Below, in pieces: positions 1-8,401 of a stretch of 31,468 nucleotides of DNA. The notes below the pieces were generated by a model. It searched no databases, had not been told where the DNA came from, and worked only from the letters and a program-made list of their open reading frames with translations. Position numbers and translations under genes: made by a program. The stretch spans positions 1 through 31,468 of the forward strand of contig VEPB01000099.1 of assembly GCA_012026715.1 (NCBI GenBank). The letters run 5' to 3'. Position 1 is the first letter of the stretch. Every line of letters begins with the position of its first letter. The DNA is from Methylococcaceae bacterium. Its GTDB lineage: Bacteria; Pseudomonadota; Gammaproteobacteria; Methylococcales; Methylococcaceae.

Positions 1-240
1 AACGCGCTCAAGTCCGAACCCGGCTGGGCGGAAAAATCCAAGGACGAAATCCAGAAGATGTTGCAGCGGCGCTGGGATATCAACTCTGTGGACACCGTGG
101 TGGCCAACAAGGATGTGCAGTATGCCCGCGAAAATGGCCGGGTGAAGGTGCGGGTGGCCTACGAGGCGGTGACCCACATCATGGGCAATGTCGACGTGCT
201 GCTCACCTTTGACGACATGATCCAGTCGGAGCCCCTTTGA
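1..240 (+). CDS. DUF4845 family protein, C-terminal part (5' end outside window)
   Basis: The frame is open from the first base and ends at TGA 238-240, giving the last 79 residues of a protein that starts upstream. The visible part is a mixed helix/strand region with no transmembrane segment. The assignment to DUF4845 rests on position more than motifs: in many gammaproteobacteria a small DUF4845 membrane protein lies between lepB (signal peptidase I) and rnc, and this fragment overlaps rnc by four bases. The function of the family is unknown. The tight overlap implies co-transcription and translational coupling with rnc. The N-terminal membrane anchor expected for the family would lie outside the window. 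Confidence 0.75.
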   Translation, partial: NALKSEPGWAEKSKDEIQKMLQRRWDINSVDTVVANKDVQYARENGRVKVRVAYEAVTHIMGNVDVLLTFDDMIQSEPL

Positions 241-929
241 TCAAGCCGCCGGAGTCGCTCGCCAAACGTATCGGTATCCGCTTCAACGACCTGGGTCTGT
301 TGCAGCGTGCCCTGACTCACCGCAGTGCCGACGGCAGGAACAATGAGCGGCTGGAATTTCTGGGGGACTCAGTGCTGGGCTATGTCATCGCAGAACGGCT
401 CTACGAAATGTTTCCCACGGCCGACGAAGGCGTCCTCAGCCGGTTGCGCGCGACCCTGGTCAACCAGTCCTCCCTGGCGTCCATCGCCCGTAGCCACGAG
501 TTGGGCGATTATCTGATCCTGGGTTCGGGCGAGCTGAAAAGCGGCGGTTTTCGCCGCGACTCCATCCTGTCCGATGCCCTGGAGGCGGTGATGGGCGCCA
601 TCGTCAAGGACCAAGGGATCGATGTCTGCCGAGAATGGATCCAGCGGGTGTTCGAGGACGCCATCGGCCAGCTGTCGTTGAATGATTGGAAGAAAGATCC
701 CAAGACCTGTTTGCAGGAGATCATGCAAAGCCGCGGCGCTGATCTGCCGGTCTACTCCCTGCTGGCCACCGACGGCCAGGCTCATGCCCAGCAGTTCCGG
801 GTGGATTGCCGGATCGCGCTGTTGTCGGACGTTACCGAAGGAGAGGGCACGTCCCGCAAGCGGGCCGAGCAGCAGGCGGCGGAGCGGATGCTGGCACGAC
901 TCTCGACCGAACTGAACATCCAGTCATGA
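237..929 (+). CDS. rnc: Ribonuclease III
   Basis: Endoribonuclease that cleaves double-stranded RNA, maturing rRNA precursors and some mRNAs. The 230-residue protein has the family signature NERLEFLGDS at 36-45. The four metal-binding acids align with the E. coli enzyme: E40, D44, D113 and E116. A C-terminal double-stranded-RNA-binding domain covers roughly residues 155-225. The start is TTG at 237, overlapping the upstream stop as TTGA. No ATG gives a full-length enzyme, and residue numbering from this TTG matches E. coli to within one. The stop overlaps the era start as ATGA, the standard rnc-era arrangement, so both are translated from one message. Confidence 0.97.
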   Translation: MIKPPESLAKRIGIRFNDLGLLQRALTHRSADGRNNERLEFLGDSVLGYVIAERLYEMFPTADEGVLSRLRATLVNQSSLASIARSHELGDYLILGSGELKSGGFRRDSILSDALEAVMGAIVKDQGIDVCREWIQRVFEDAIGQLSLNDWKKDPKTCLQEIMQSRGADLPVYSLLATDGQAHAQQFRVDCRIALLSDVTEGEGTSRKRAEQQAAERMLARLSTELNIQS

Positions 930-1813
930 AATTCGGTTACGTCGCCCTGGTGGGCCGGCCCAACGCCGGCAAGTCCACGCTGTTGAACCATCTGATCGGG
1001 CAGAAACTCAGCATCACCTCGCGCAAGCCCCAGACCACCCGTCACCGCATTCACGGCATCAAGACCGCCGACTGGGGGCAGGCGGTCTACGTCGACACGC
1101 CCGGTCTCCACAGCGGCGAGAAGCGCGCCATGAACCGCTACCTTAACCGCACCGCCGATTCCGCGCTATCGGGGGTGGACGTGATCGTCTGGGTGGTGGA
1201 CCAGTGGAGCTGGCACCCCGATAACGATGCCATCCTGGCCAAGATCCAGGCTGCCGAAAGCCCGGTGATCCTCGCCATCAACAAGATCGATCAGTGCCGC
1301 GACAAGGAGGTGTTGCTGCCGTTCATCGAATTGGCGGCGGGCAAGGGTCCATTTTCCGAGATCATTCCGCTGTCGGCCCTCAAGGGCATCAACCTGGATC
1401 GTCTGGAGCAGCGCATCGTCGAATTGCTGCCGGAAGGTGAGCCGGCCTATCCGGCCGACCAGATCACCGATCGCCCGGAGCGCTTCTTCGCTGCCGAGAT
1501 CATACGCGAGAAGCTGATTCGTAGCCTGGGCCAGGAAGTCCCCCACGCGGCCACCGTCGAGATCGAGCAATATCGGGAAGAAGGCGGTCTGACCCGGATC
1601 CACGCCGTGATCTGGGTCGAGCGGGACGGCCAGAAGGCCATCGTCATCGGTAAGAATGGCGAAACCTTGAAAGCCATCGGCCAGAGCGCCCGCGAAGACC
1701 TGGAGCGTTTCGTCGAAGCCAAGGTGTACCTGAACCTATGGGTCAAGGTGAAACGGGGCTGGTCCGATAGCGAGCGGGCTTTGCAGAGCTTGGGCTACCG
1801 GGACGTGGAGTAG
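926..1813 (+). CDS. era: GTPase Era
   Basis: Essential GTPase that binds the 3' end of 16S rRNA and assists 30S subunit assembly. The protein has 295 residues, close to the usual 300. The GTPase motifs are in order: G1 GRPNAGKS at 10-17, G3 DTPG at 57-60 and G4 NKID at 119-122. A C-terminal KH RNA-binding domain has its loop at GKNGETLK. The ATG at 926 overlaps the rnc stop (ATGA). The frame stays open about 40 codons further upstream inside rnc, but the family N-terminus begins at this ATG, just before the first strand and the P-loop. recO follows after three bases. Confidence 0.97.
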   Translation: MKFGYVALVGRPNAGKSTLLNHLIGQKLSITSRKPQTTRHRIHGIKTADWGQAVYVDTPGLHSGEKRAMNRYLNRTADSALSGVDVIVWVVDQWSWHPDNDAILAKIQAAESPVILAINKIDQCRDKEVLLPFIELAAGKGPFSEIIPLSALKGINLDRLEQRIVELLPEGEPAYPADQITDRPERFFAAEIIREKLIRSLGQEVPHAATVEIEQYREEGGLTRIHAVIWVERDGQKAIVIGKNGETLKAIGQSAREDLERFVEAKVYLNLWVKVKRGWSDSERALQSLGYRDVE

Positions 1814-1816
1814 ACC

Positions 1817-2533
1817 TTGCCCGAATACTGGCGAGCGGGATTCCAGGACGGCTATGTGGTCCACCGACGCAGTTACCGGGAAACCAGTCTGCTGGTCGAC
1901 GTGTTCAGCCGGGAGCAGGGCATGGTTCGGTTATTGGCCAAGGGGGCAAGTCGGGGCCGCTCGTCCAAAGCCGGCCTGTTGCAGCCGTTCGCGGCGCTGG
2001 CCTTGGCCTGGAGGGGGCGAGGCGACCTGCCGGTGTTGCGGGAGGTGGAGCCGCTTCGCCGCCATAACCTGGCCGGTTCGGCCGTTTTGTGCGGTCTTTA
2101 TCTGAACGAATTGCTGGTGCGACTGCTGCCGGCTGGGGACGCGCACCCGGCGTTGTTCGCAGCCTACGGGGAGACCCTGGATCGGCTGGTTCAGGGGGGC
2201 GGGCAGGAACCGGTGTTGCGCGGTTTCGAGTTGCTGCTGCTGGAGCAACTGGGGTATGCCCCACCGCTGGAGCAAGAGGGCGACTCGGGCGCACCGGTTC
2301 TGGCCGACGGCTATTACGAATATCGCCCAGAGCACGGCCCCGTTCCCTGCGCGCCGCACCCTCAGGCTTTTCGCGGGGCGACCCTGCTGGCCCTGAGCGC
2401 ACGTCGCTTGGCCGATGGCGAACAGTTGCGGGAAGCGAAGCGAATGATGCGGCTGGTGATCGGTCATGCCCTCGGCGGCAAGCCGCTGAAGAGCCGGGAA
2501 CTGTTCAAGTACGTCAAATTCGAGGGAAACTGA
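1817..2533 (+). CDS. recO: DNA repair protein RecO
   Basis: Recombination mediator that works with RecR (and RecF) to load RecA on SSB-coated single-stranded DNA and to anneal strands. The 238-residue length matches the family. The N-terminal OB fold is recognisable from the sequence around GYVVHRRSYRETSLLVDVFS, followed by RLLAKGASRGRSSKAGLLQPF. The rest is the leucine- and alanine-rich helical domain. The start is TTG at 1817, three bases after the era stop, with GGAG at 1807-1810 as a well-placed ribosome-binding site. Position after era and before pdxJ is the classic gammaproteobacterial order. Confidence 0.93.
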   Translation: MPEYWRAGFQDGYVVHRRSYRETSLLVDVFSREQGMVRLLAKGASRGRSSKAGLLQPFAALALAWRGRGDLPVLREVEPLRRHNLAGSAVLCGLYLNELLVRLLPAGDAHPALFAAYGETLDRLVQGGGQEPVLRGFELLLLEQLGYAPPLEQEGDSGAPVLADGYYEYRPEHGPVPCAPHPQAFRGATLLALSARRLADGEQLREAKRMMRLVIGHALGGKPLKSRELFKYVKFEGN

Positions 2534-2534
2534 C

Positions 2535-3284
2535 ATGGCCGAACCGAAACCGATCTTGCTGGGCGTCAATGTCGATCACGTCGCCACCCTGCGCCAGGCC
2601 AGGGGCACACCCTATCCCAGTGTGGTGCAGGCGGCCTTGATCGCCGAGCAGGCCGGCGCCGACGGCATTACCGCACATCTGCGGGAAGACCGCCGCCACA
2701 TTCAGGATCGTGATGTGGACCAGCTCAAGGAGTTGATCGAGACCCGCCTCAATCTGGAGATGGCGGTGACCTCCGAGATGGTCGCCATCGCCTGCCGACT
2801 CAGACCCTATGCCTGCTGTCTGGTGCCCGAGAAGCGTGAGGAGTTGACCACCGAAGGTGGGCTGGATGTGGCAGGGCATTTCGAGCAGACCCGTGATGCC
2901 TGCCGCCGGCTGGCCGATGCAGGCATCGAGGTTTCCCTGTTCATCAATGCCGATCCGGAGCAGATCGATGCCGCGTTGCGCTGTGGGGCGCCGGTCATCG
3001 AACTGCATACCGGTCATTATGCCGATGCATCTCAGGGTGAACCGCGCCAGCGGGAACTGGAGCGGCTACAACTGGCGGCGGAAGAAGCCGCGGCGGCGGG
3101 TCTCCAGGTCAATGCCGGTCACGGGCTGCACTATCACAACGTCGAGGCGATCTGCCGCGTTCCGGTTATGCGGGAACTCAACATCGGCCATGCCATCATT
3201 GCCAGGGCGGTGATCACGGGGCTTGATCGGGCCGTGGCGGACATGAAGCGGATCATGGTGGCGGCCCGCGCCGGGCTCGATTGA
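2535..3284 (+). CDS. pdxJ: Pyridoxine 5'-phosphate synthase
   Basis: Condenses 1-deoxy-D-xylulose 5-phosphate with 3-amino-2-oxopropyl phosphate to make pyridoxine 5'-phosphate, the ring-closing step of DXP-dependent vitamin B6 synthesis. The 249-residue TIM-barrel protein starts LLGVNVDHVATLRQ. Catalytic residues line up with E. coli H45, E72 and H193 as H48, E75 and H196, a constant offset of three. ATG at 2535 follows the recO stop by one base and has a GAGGGA site seven bases upstream. It is the last gene of the rnc-era-recO-pdxJ operon. The next gene appears to have its own promoter overlapping this stop codon. Confidence 0.97.
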   Translation: MAEPKPILLGVNVDHVATLRQARGTPYPSVVQAALIAEQAGADGITAHLREDRRHIQDRDVDQLKELIETRLNLEMAVTSEMVAIACRLRPYACCLVPEKREELTTEGGLDVAGHFEQTRDACRRLADAGIEVSLFINADPEQIDAALRCGAPVIELHTGHYADASQGEPRQRELERLQLAAEEAAAAGLQVNAGHGLHYHNVEAICRVPVMRELNIGHAIIARAVITGLDRAVADMKRIMVAARAGLD

Positions 3285-3309
3285 CCCAAAATGGGCCATC
3301 TGTCATAGT
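3281..3309 (+). promoter_or_regulatory. Candidate sigma-70 promoter for the 3394 gene
   Basis: TTGACC at 3281-3286 (five of six consensus bases) is separated by 17 bases from CATAGT at 3304-3309 (four of six). The -35 element overlaps the pdxJ stop codon. A start near 3316 would give a leader of about 78 bases before the ATG at 3394. This is judged by eye. Confidence 0.45.
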
Positions 3310-3393
3310 AAATGGCCGCTCGATTGCTATGCCCTGACGGCAACGCCGCCGTACCCCCCCCGACGGGGAAGCGGCCTTGCCGTACGAGGAAAT

Positions 3394-4077
3394 ATGTCCC
3401 GTTCCGAACCCAGTCGACAACTCATCGTCAGTGCCAGTCTCCAGCCGACCGCGGTGGATTCGATGACCGGCGCGGGCGCCGGCTCCAGTCGTATCGGCTC
3501 GATTCTGCTCACCCTGGCCATCGCGGTGTTGCTGTTGCTTGCCGGCTATCTGGCGATCGTCGCTCACCGGCTTGATTCCGATTTGGTCATTGCGCGCATG
3601 GACCTGACGCCCGATGGTTGGCGGTTGCGCCAATACCATCGGCAGATGGAGGTGCTCGAAGAGAAGATGGCTGGCTATATCGCCGATTCGGTGGAAACCA
3701 AACTCCATGCCATCGAACAGCAGGTGACCGCCGGTTCGGTCGGCAGCGACGAGATTCGCCAGTTCGAGGAGTTGAAGAACGAACTGCAGTTGCTACAGCG
3801 CTACACAACCGGCAAGGATGGCGCGGTCACCGACTCGAGCCGGCGCGACCACCCACGCCTGCAGCCCACTCCAGGGTCCCGCGTGGAACCCCCGCAATCC
3901 GAGATCCTGGGCGAGTTGGTTCAAGTCAAATACCTGCTGTATCTCGGGATCGCGTCGTGCGGCATGATGGCCATGCTGATGGGCGGCTATTGGTGGCAGA
4001 GCGAGTTGCGCTGGCGTCGCCGGTTAACTTCGCCGACCGTCGTGCCGCTGCTGCCCGGGCGTTGTCGGGAGCCATGA
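3394..4077 (+). CDS. Unrecognised two-helix membrane protein with coiled-coil middle
   Basis: I do not recognise a family. The 227-residue product has a polar N-terminus and a strong transmembrane helix at about 34-57. A charged, heptad-like region at about 76-132 is rich in E, Q and L and probably forms a coiled coil. It is followed by a basic, proline-containing linker, then a second hydrophobic helix at about 180-201 and an arginine-rich tail (RWRRRL). The layout suggests a membrane protein with an extended loop between two helices, the loop most likely periplasmic. The ATG at 3394 has GAGGA four bases upstream. It sits between pdxJ and copA without close coupling to either. Reality of the gene is supported by the ribosome-binding site, the plausible membrane topology and a promoter-like sequence. 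Confidence 0.7.
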   Translation: MSRSEPSRQLIVSASLQPTAVDSMTGAGAGSSRIGSILLTLAIAVLLLLAGYLAIVAHRLDSDLVIARMDLTPDGWRLRQYHRQMEVLEEKMAGYIADSVETKLHAIEQQVTAGSVGSDEIRQFEELKNELQLLQRYTTGKDGAVTDSSRRDHPRLQPTPGSRVEPPQSEILGELVQVKYLLYLGIASCGMMAMLMGGYWWQSELRWRRRLTSPTVVPLLPGRCREP

Positions 4078-4191
4078 TCGAGGCCGGTTCCGCGCCCGGT
4101 CGCCGCGGCATCTTGCTTTTCGCGGTCATCACCCGCATATCCTTTTAGCGCAAGGCCGCGTCACTCCTGTCAATCCTGAGGTGCTCCGATC

Positions 4192-6435
4192 ATGTCAGCA
4201 ACTGAAGAAACCCCTGCCACATCGATCCGGCTCTCGGTGTTGGGCATGCGTTGCGCGGGCTGCGTCGCCGCGGTCGAAACAGCGTTGCGGGAGGTGCCCG
4301 GCGTTGCCGGCGCGGACGTGAATTTTGCCGACCACAGTGCGGTGGTGACCGGCACCGCGGCGCCGGAGGCGCTCAAGCAGGCCCTGCAGGAAGCCGGTTA
4401 CGATGGTGCGGTGATGGAAGGCCTGGACGATCTCCATGTTCAGGACGAACAGGAGGCGGAGCGTTACCAGGCCCTGTTGCACAAAGCCAAGGTGGCCGGC
4501 GGTCTGGGCGTGCCGTTGATGGTGGCGGCGCATCTGGACTGGCTGCCGGCGCTGGGAACCCCCGCCGGGAGCGTGTTCTGGTCGCTGGCCTCGCTGCTTA
4601 CCCTGGCGGTGCTGTATTATGCTGGCGGCCATTTCTACACCGGCGCGATCAAGTCGTTCCGCCAGCGCCAGGCCAACATGGACACCCTGATTGCCCTGGG
4701 TACCGGCGCCGCCTGGTTTTACTCAACGGTCGCGATCGATTTTTCTTCGATCCTGCCCGCCGGTTCGCAGCATGCCTATTTCGAGGCGGCCGCCATCATT
4801 CTGGCCTTCATCAACCTGGGATCGGCCCTGGAAATGCGGGCGCGCGGCAAGACGTCCTCGGCCATCCGCCAGTTGATCGGCCTGCAGCCCCGCACTGCAC
4901 GGGTGGTGCGGGATGGCCAGGAACTGGACGTGGCCATTGCCGACATCGGTCTGGAAGAGACTCTCCGGGTCAGGCCCGGCGAGAAGATCGCCGTGGACGG
5001 GGTGGTGCTGGAAGGCAGTTCCGCGGTGGACGAGTCCATGCTCACCGGCGAAGCCATTCCGGTTGAAAAGCGGGCCGGTGACGAAGTGATCGGCGGCACT
5101 CTCAACCAGACCGGCAGTTTCCTCTATAAAGCCACCCGCATCGGCCGCGACACCGTGCTGGCCCAAATCATCGCCAGCGTGCGCCAGGCACAGGCCAGCA
5201 AGCCCGCCATCGCGCGCCTGGTTGACCAGGTCGCCGCGGTGTTCGTGCCGGTGGTGGTAGGTATCTCCGCCTTTACCTTCATGGTCTGGTGGATCTTCGG
5301 GCCGGCGCCTTCGCTGGGTTACGCCTTCGTCACTGCCATGACGGTCCTCGTGATCGCCTGTCCCTGCGCTTTGGGGTTGGCGACTCCCATCTCCATCATG
5401 GTGGCGGTCGGACGCGCCGCCCAGCAGGGCATTCTGATCCGGAACGGAGAAGCTCTGCAGGTTGCCGGCAATCTCACCTGTGTGGTGCTGGATAAGACCG
5501 GTACGGTGACCGAGGGCAAGCCGACCGTGGTTTCGGTGGATGCCTTTGGCGACTGGACCCAGGATCAGGTGGTGGAATTGGCGGCCAGCCTGGAAGCAGG
5601 TTCCGAACACCCCCTGGCAGGTTCCATTCTGGCGGAGGCCGCTAGGCGCAACGTCCAGCCCCAGGCGATCGACGGATTTCTGGCGATTTCGGGACGCGGC
5701 GTCGCCGGCTGGCTGGACGGGCGGGCGGTTCGCCTCGGCAATCAGACCCTGATGCAGGAGGACCATATCGATTGTGCCGCCATCGCTGGGCGGTTGCAGG
5801 AGCTCAGCGAACAGGCCTGCACACCGATGGTTCTGGCGGTGGATCGGCAGGTGGCGGGGATCGTGGCCGTCGCCGATCCCGTCAAGAAGGACTCCGCCGC
5901 CGCCATCGCCGAAATGCAGCGGATGGGCATCCGGGTGCTGATGGTGACCGGTGACAATGCCGCTACCGCGCAGGCCATCGCCCGCCGGGTGGGCATCAGC
6001 GAGGTGCGGGCGCAGGTATTGCCGCAGCACAAGGCCGAGACCGTCAAGTCCCTGCAGCAGAATGGTTTAGTAGTGGCCATGGTGGGTGACGGCATCAATG
6101 ACGCCCCGGCACTGGCCCAGGCCGACGTGGGGTTTGCCATGGGCGCCGGCACCGACATTGCCATCGAAAGCGGCGATGTGGTGATCATGCGTGGCTCGCT
6201 GTCCAAGGTGGCCGAGGCGGTCAGCCTGTCCAAGGCGACGGTCCGCAACATCAAGCAGAATTTGTTCGGCGCCTTCATCTACAACACGCTCAGCATCCCG
6301 GTTGCCGCCGGTTTGCTGTATCCGGCCTTCGGGCTGCTGCTCAACCCCATGATCGCCGGTGCCGCCATGGCGATGTCGTCGGTCACCGTGGTGAGCAATG
6401 CCAATCGCTTGAGGTTGCGGCGGGCGGGGGAGTGA
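4192..6435 (+). CDS. copA: Copper-exporting P1B-type ATPase (CopA family)
   Basis: ATP-driven pump that moves Cu(I) out of the cytoplasm, or loads cuproproteins, across the inner membrane. The 747-residue protein has one N-terminal heavy-metal-binding domain with CAGC at 21-24. Membrane helices follow, then the actuator TGE at 285-287 and the metal-site CPC at 390-392. The phosphorylation motif DKTGT is at 434-438, SEHPL at 471-475 and the hinge GDGINDAP at 632-639. CPC with SEHPL and a CxxC domain is typical of monovalent copper (or silver) pumps rather than Zn/Cd pumps. ATG 4192 has GAGGTG eight bases upstream. No copper regulator or chaperone gene is adjacent. Metal specificity is inferred from motifs. 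Confidence 0.93.
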   Translation: MSATEETPATSIRLSVLGMRCAGCVAAVETALREVPGVAGADVNFADHSAVVTGTAAPEALKQALQEAGYDGAVMEGLDDLHVQDEQEAERYQALLHKAKVAGGLGVPLMVAAHLDWLPALGTPAGSVFWSLASLLTLAVLYYAGGHFYTGAIKSFRQRQANMDTLIALGTGAAWFYSTVAIDFSSILPAGSQHAYFEAAAIILAFINLGSALEMRARGKTSSAIRQLIGLQPRTARVVRDGQELDVAIADIGLEETLRVRPGEKIAVDGVVLEGSSAVDESMLTGEAIPVEKRAGDEVIGGTLNQTGSFLYKATRIGRDTVLAQIIASVRQAQASKPAIARLVDQVAAVFVPVVVGISAFTFMVWWIFGPAPSLGYAFVTAMTVLVIACPCALGLATPISIMVAVGRAAQQGILIRNGEALQVAGNLTCVVLDKTGTVTEGKPTVVSVDAFGDWTQDQVVELAASLEAGSEHPLAGSILAEAARRNVQPQAIDGFLAISGRGVAGWLDGRAVRLGNQTLMQEDHIDCAAIAGRLQELSEQACTPMVLAVDRQVAGIVAVADPVKKDSAAAIAEMQRMGIRVLMVTGDNAATAQAIARRVGISEVRAQVLPQHKAETVKSLQQNGLVVAMVGDGINDAPALAQADVGFAMGAGTDIAIESGDVVIMRGSLSKVAEAVSLSKATVRNIKQNLFGAFIYNTLSIPVAAGLLYPAFGLLLNPMIAGAAMAMSSVTVVSNANRLRLRRAGE

Positions 6436-6604
6436 CGGAGGCGGTTCGGTATCGTTGCAGTGGCGGTCGATTGCGCGGGGCAGTGACAGTCGATGGACTC
6501 GCTGCGCGATGGCTGATTTCCCCACGATTTCCTATATCATGCGCGCCAATTCGGTAACGTAGAATAGGCGCTACCTGTCTTAAAACCATCATTACCAACA
6601 GTCA

Positions 6605-8272
6605 ATGGCTCAGTACATCTACACCATGAACCGGGTGGGCAAGGTTGTGCCCCCCAAGCGGGAAATCCTCCGTGACATCTCCCTGTCCTTCTTCCCGGGC
6701 GCCAAGATCGGCGTGCTGGGTTTGAACGGATCCGGCAAGTCCACCCTGCTGCGGATCATGGCCGGAGTCGATACCGAGTTCAACGGCGAGGCCCGGCCGC
6801 AGCCCGGCATCAAGATCGGCTATCTGCCGCAGGAACCGCAGTTGGACCCCGCCAAGACGGTCCGGGGCAACGTGGAGGAGGCGGTGCAGCCGATCAAGGA
6901 TGCCCTGGCTGAGCTGGACCAGGTTTATGCCGCCTATGCGGAGCCCGATGCCGATTTCGACGCCATCGCCGCCAAGCAGGCCCAACTGGAAGCCTTCATC
7001 GAGGCCGCCAATGGCCATGACCTGGACCGGACCCTGGAAATCGCCGCCGACGCCTTGCGATTGCCGGATTGGGATGCGGACGTCACCAAGCTGTCGGGCG
7101 GCGAACGGCGCCGGGTCGCCTTGTGCCGGCTGCTGCTGTCGGCGCCGGACATGCTGCTGCTGGACGAGCCCACCAACCACCTGGACGCCGAGTCGGTGGC
7201 CTGGCTGGAGCGCTTCCTGCACGATTTCAAGGGTACGGTGATCGCGGTAACCCACGACCGTTACTTCCTCGACAACGTGGCTGGCTGGATTTTGGAGTTG
7301 GACCGCGGCCACGGCATCCCCTGGGAAGGCAATTACTCGTCCTGGCTGGAGCAGAAGGAGGCGCGCCTGGAACAGGAGGAAAAGCAGGAGAGCGCCCGCC
7401 AGAAGGCCATGAAGGCGGAGTTGGAGTGGGTCCGGTCCAACCCCAAGGGCCGCCACGCCAAGAGCAAGGCGCGACTCGCCCGGTTCGAGGAACTGTCCGC
7501 GAAGGAAAACCTAGCCCGCAACGAGACCAAGGAAATCTACATCCCGCCGGGACCGCGACTGGGTGACCTGGTCATCGATGCCGAAGCGATCTCCAAGGGC
7601 TTCGGCGACCGGGCGCTCATCGACGGGCTGAGTTTCCGCCTGCCACCCGGCGGCATCGTCGGTATCATCGGCCCGAACGGCGCTGGCAAGACCACCTTGT
7701 TCCGCATGCTGGCCGGCGTCATCGAACCCGATTCCGGCAGCATCCGTATCGGTGAAACGGTCAAGGTCGCCTATGTCGACCAGATGCGCGACGCCCTGGA
7801 GGCCAATAAGACGGTGTGGGAAGAAATTTCCGATGGCCTCGACATGATCACGGTTGGCAATTACCAGACACCGTCGCGGGCGTACTGCGGCCGCTTCAAC
7901 TTCAAAGGCTCCGACCAGCAGAAGCGGGTCGGCGATCTGTCCGGAGGCGAGCGCAACCGGGTGCATCTGGCCAAGCTGTTGCGCAGTGGCGGCAATGTGC
8001 TGCTGCTCGACGAGCCCGCCAACGACCTCGATGTGGAAACCCTGCGGGCGCTGGAAGAGGCGCTGCTGGATTTTCCCGGCTGCGCGGTGGTGATCTCCCA
8101 CGATCGCTGGTTCCTCGATCGCATCGCGACCCACATGCTGGCCTTCGAAGGCGACAGTAACGTGGTCTGGTTCGAAGGCAACTACGCCGACTATGAGGCG
8201 GATCGGCACCGCCGCCTGGGGACCGACGCCGACACCCCGCACCGCATCAAATACCGCAAGCTGCAGGGCTGA
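6605..8272 (+). CDS. ettA: Energy-dependent translational throttle protein EttA (ABC-F)
   Basis: Soluble ABC-F ATPase that binds the ribosomal E site and gates entry into elongation according to ATP/ADP ratio. At 555 residues it equals the length of the E. coli protein. It has two ABC modules: Walker A GLNGSGKS at 39-46 and GPNGAGKT at 356-363, each with an LSGGE signature. Walker B regions are LLLDEPTNHLD and LLLDEPANDLD. The second has alanine where threonine is usual. The linker between the modules is rich in charged residues (about 240-310), as expected for the P-site tRNA interaction motif. No membrane segments occur. I see no clear ribosome-binding site before ATG 6605; the 170-base upstream gap is otherwise empty of genes. 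Confidence 0.95.
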   Translation: MAQYIYTMNRVGKVVPPKREILRDISLSFFPGAKIGVLGLNGSGKSTLLRIMAGVDTEFNGEARPQPGIKIGYLPQEPQLDPAKTVRGNVEEAVQPIKDALAELDQVYAAYAEPDADFDAIAAKQAQLEAFIEAANGHDLDRTLEIAADALRLPDWDADVTKLSGGERRRVALCRLLLSAPDMLLLDEPTNHLDAESVAWLERFLHDFKGTVIAVTHDRYFLDNVAGWILELDRGHGIPWEGNYSSWLEQKEARLEQEEKQESARQKAMKAELEWVRSNPKGRHAKSKARLARFEELSAKENLARNETKEIYIPPGPRLGDLVIDAEAISKGFGDRALIDGLSFRLPPGGIVGIIGPNGAGKTTLFRMLAGVIEPDSGSIRIGETVKVAYVDQMRDALEANKTVWEEISDGLDMITVGNYQTPSRAYCGRFNFKGSDQQKRVGDLSGGERNRVHLAKLLRSGGNVLLLDEPANDLDVETLRALEEALLDFPGCAVVISHDRWFLDRIATHMLAFEGDSNVVWFEGNYADYEADRHRRLGTDADTPHRIKYRKLQG

Positions 8273-8288
8273 ATGGATTTGGCATCAG

Positions 8289-8318
8289 CCGTCGGGCGCT
8301 GTCGTTCGTGCCCGACGG
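8289..8318 (+). terminator. Stem-loop after ettA, possible weak terminator
   Basis: A perfect inverted repeat, CCGTCGGGC at 8289-8297 and GCCCGACGG at 8310-8318, encloses a 12-base loop and lies 17 bases past the ettA stop. There is no T-run directly after it, so it may stabilise the 3' end or act with Rho rather than terminate by itself. Confidence 0.4.
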
Positions 8319-8338
8319 GTGGTCCGCCATTTGCGTTC

Positions 8339-8366
8339 TTGACTTGACCGCCCGAATCAATAAAAG
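8339..8366 (+). promoter_or_regulatory. Candidate sigma-70 promoter for the CorB-like gene
   Basis: TTGACT at 8339-8344 (five of six consensus bases) and TAAAAG at 8361-8366 (four of six) are 16 bases apart. The start site would fall about 30 bases before the TTG codon at 8402. This is judged by eye. Confidence 0.4.
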
Positions 8367-8401
8367 TCGTGCGGTCGGATTGTCCGGGAGCCTAGCAGTC
8401 T

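Noticed and set aside
3293..3316. GGCCAT/ATGGCC inverted repeat after pdxJ as a terminator
   Set aside because: Six-base stem with no T-run; it also overlaps a better-supported promoter.
4113..4143. Promoter-like TTGCTT and TATCCT with a 19-base spacer before copA, the spacing used by MerR/CueR-type copper regulators
   Set aside because: The spacer has only a weak GCGG/CCGC dyad and lacks the CTTCC/GGAAG-type operator arms, and no cueR gene is near. Not enough to call a CueR site.
4723..6030. A 435-codon reverse frame inside copA
   Set aside because: It is an antisense shadow of a highly expressed-type coding sequence; composition is implausible for a protein and copA is certain.
6513..6540. 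Possible promoter before ettA (CTGATT and TATCAT)
   Set aside because: The -35 matches only three of six bases; other equally weak pairs occur in the same gap.
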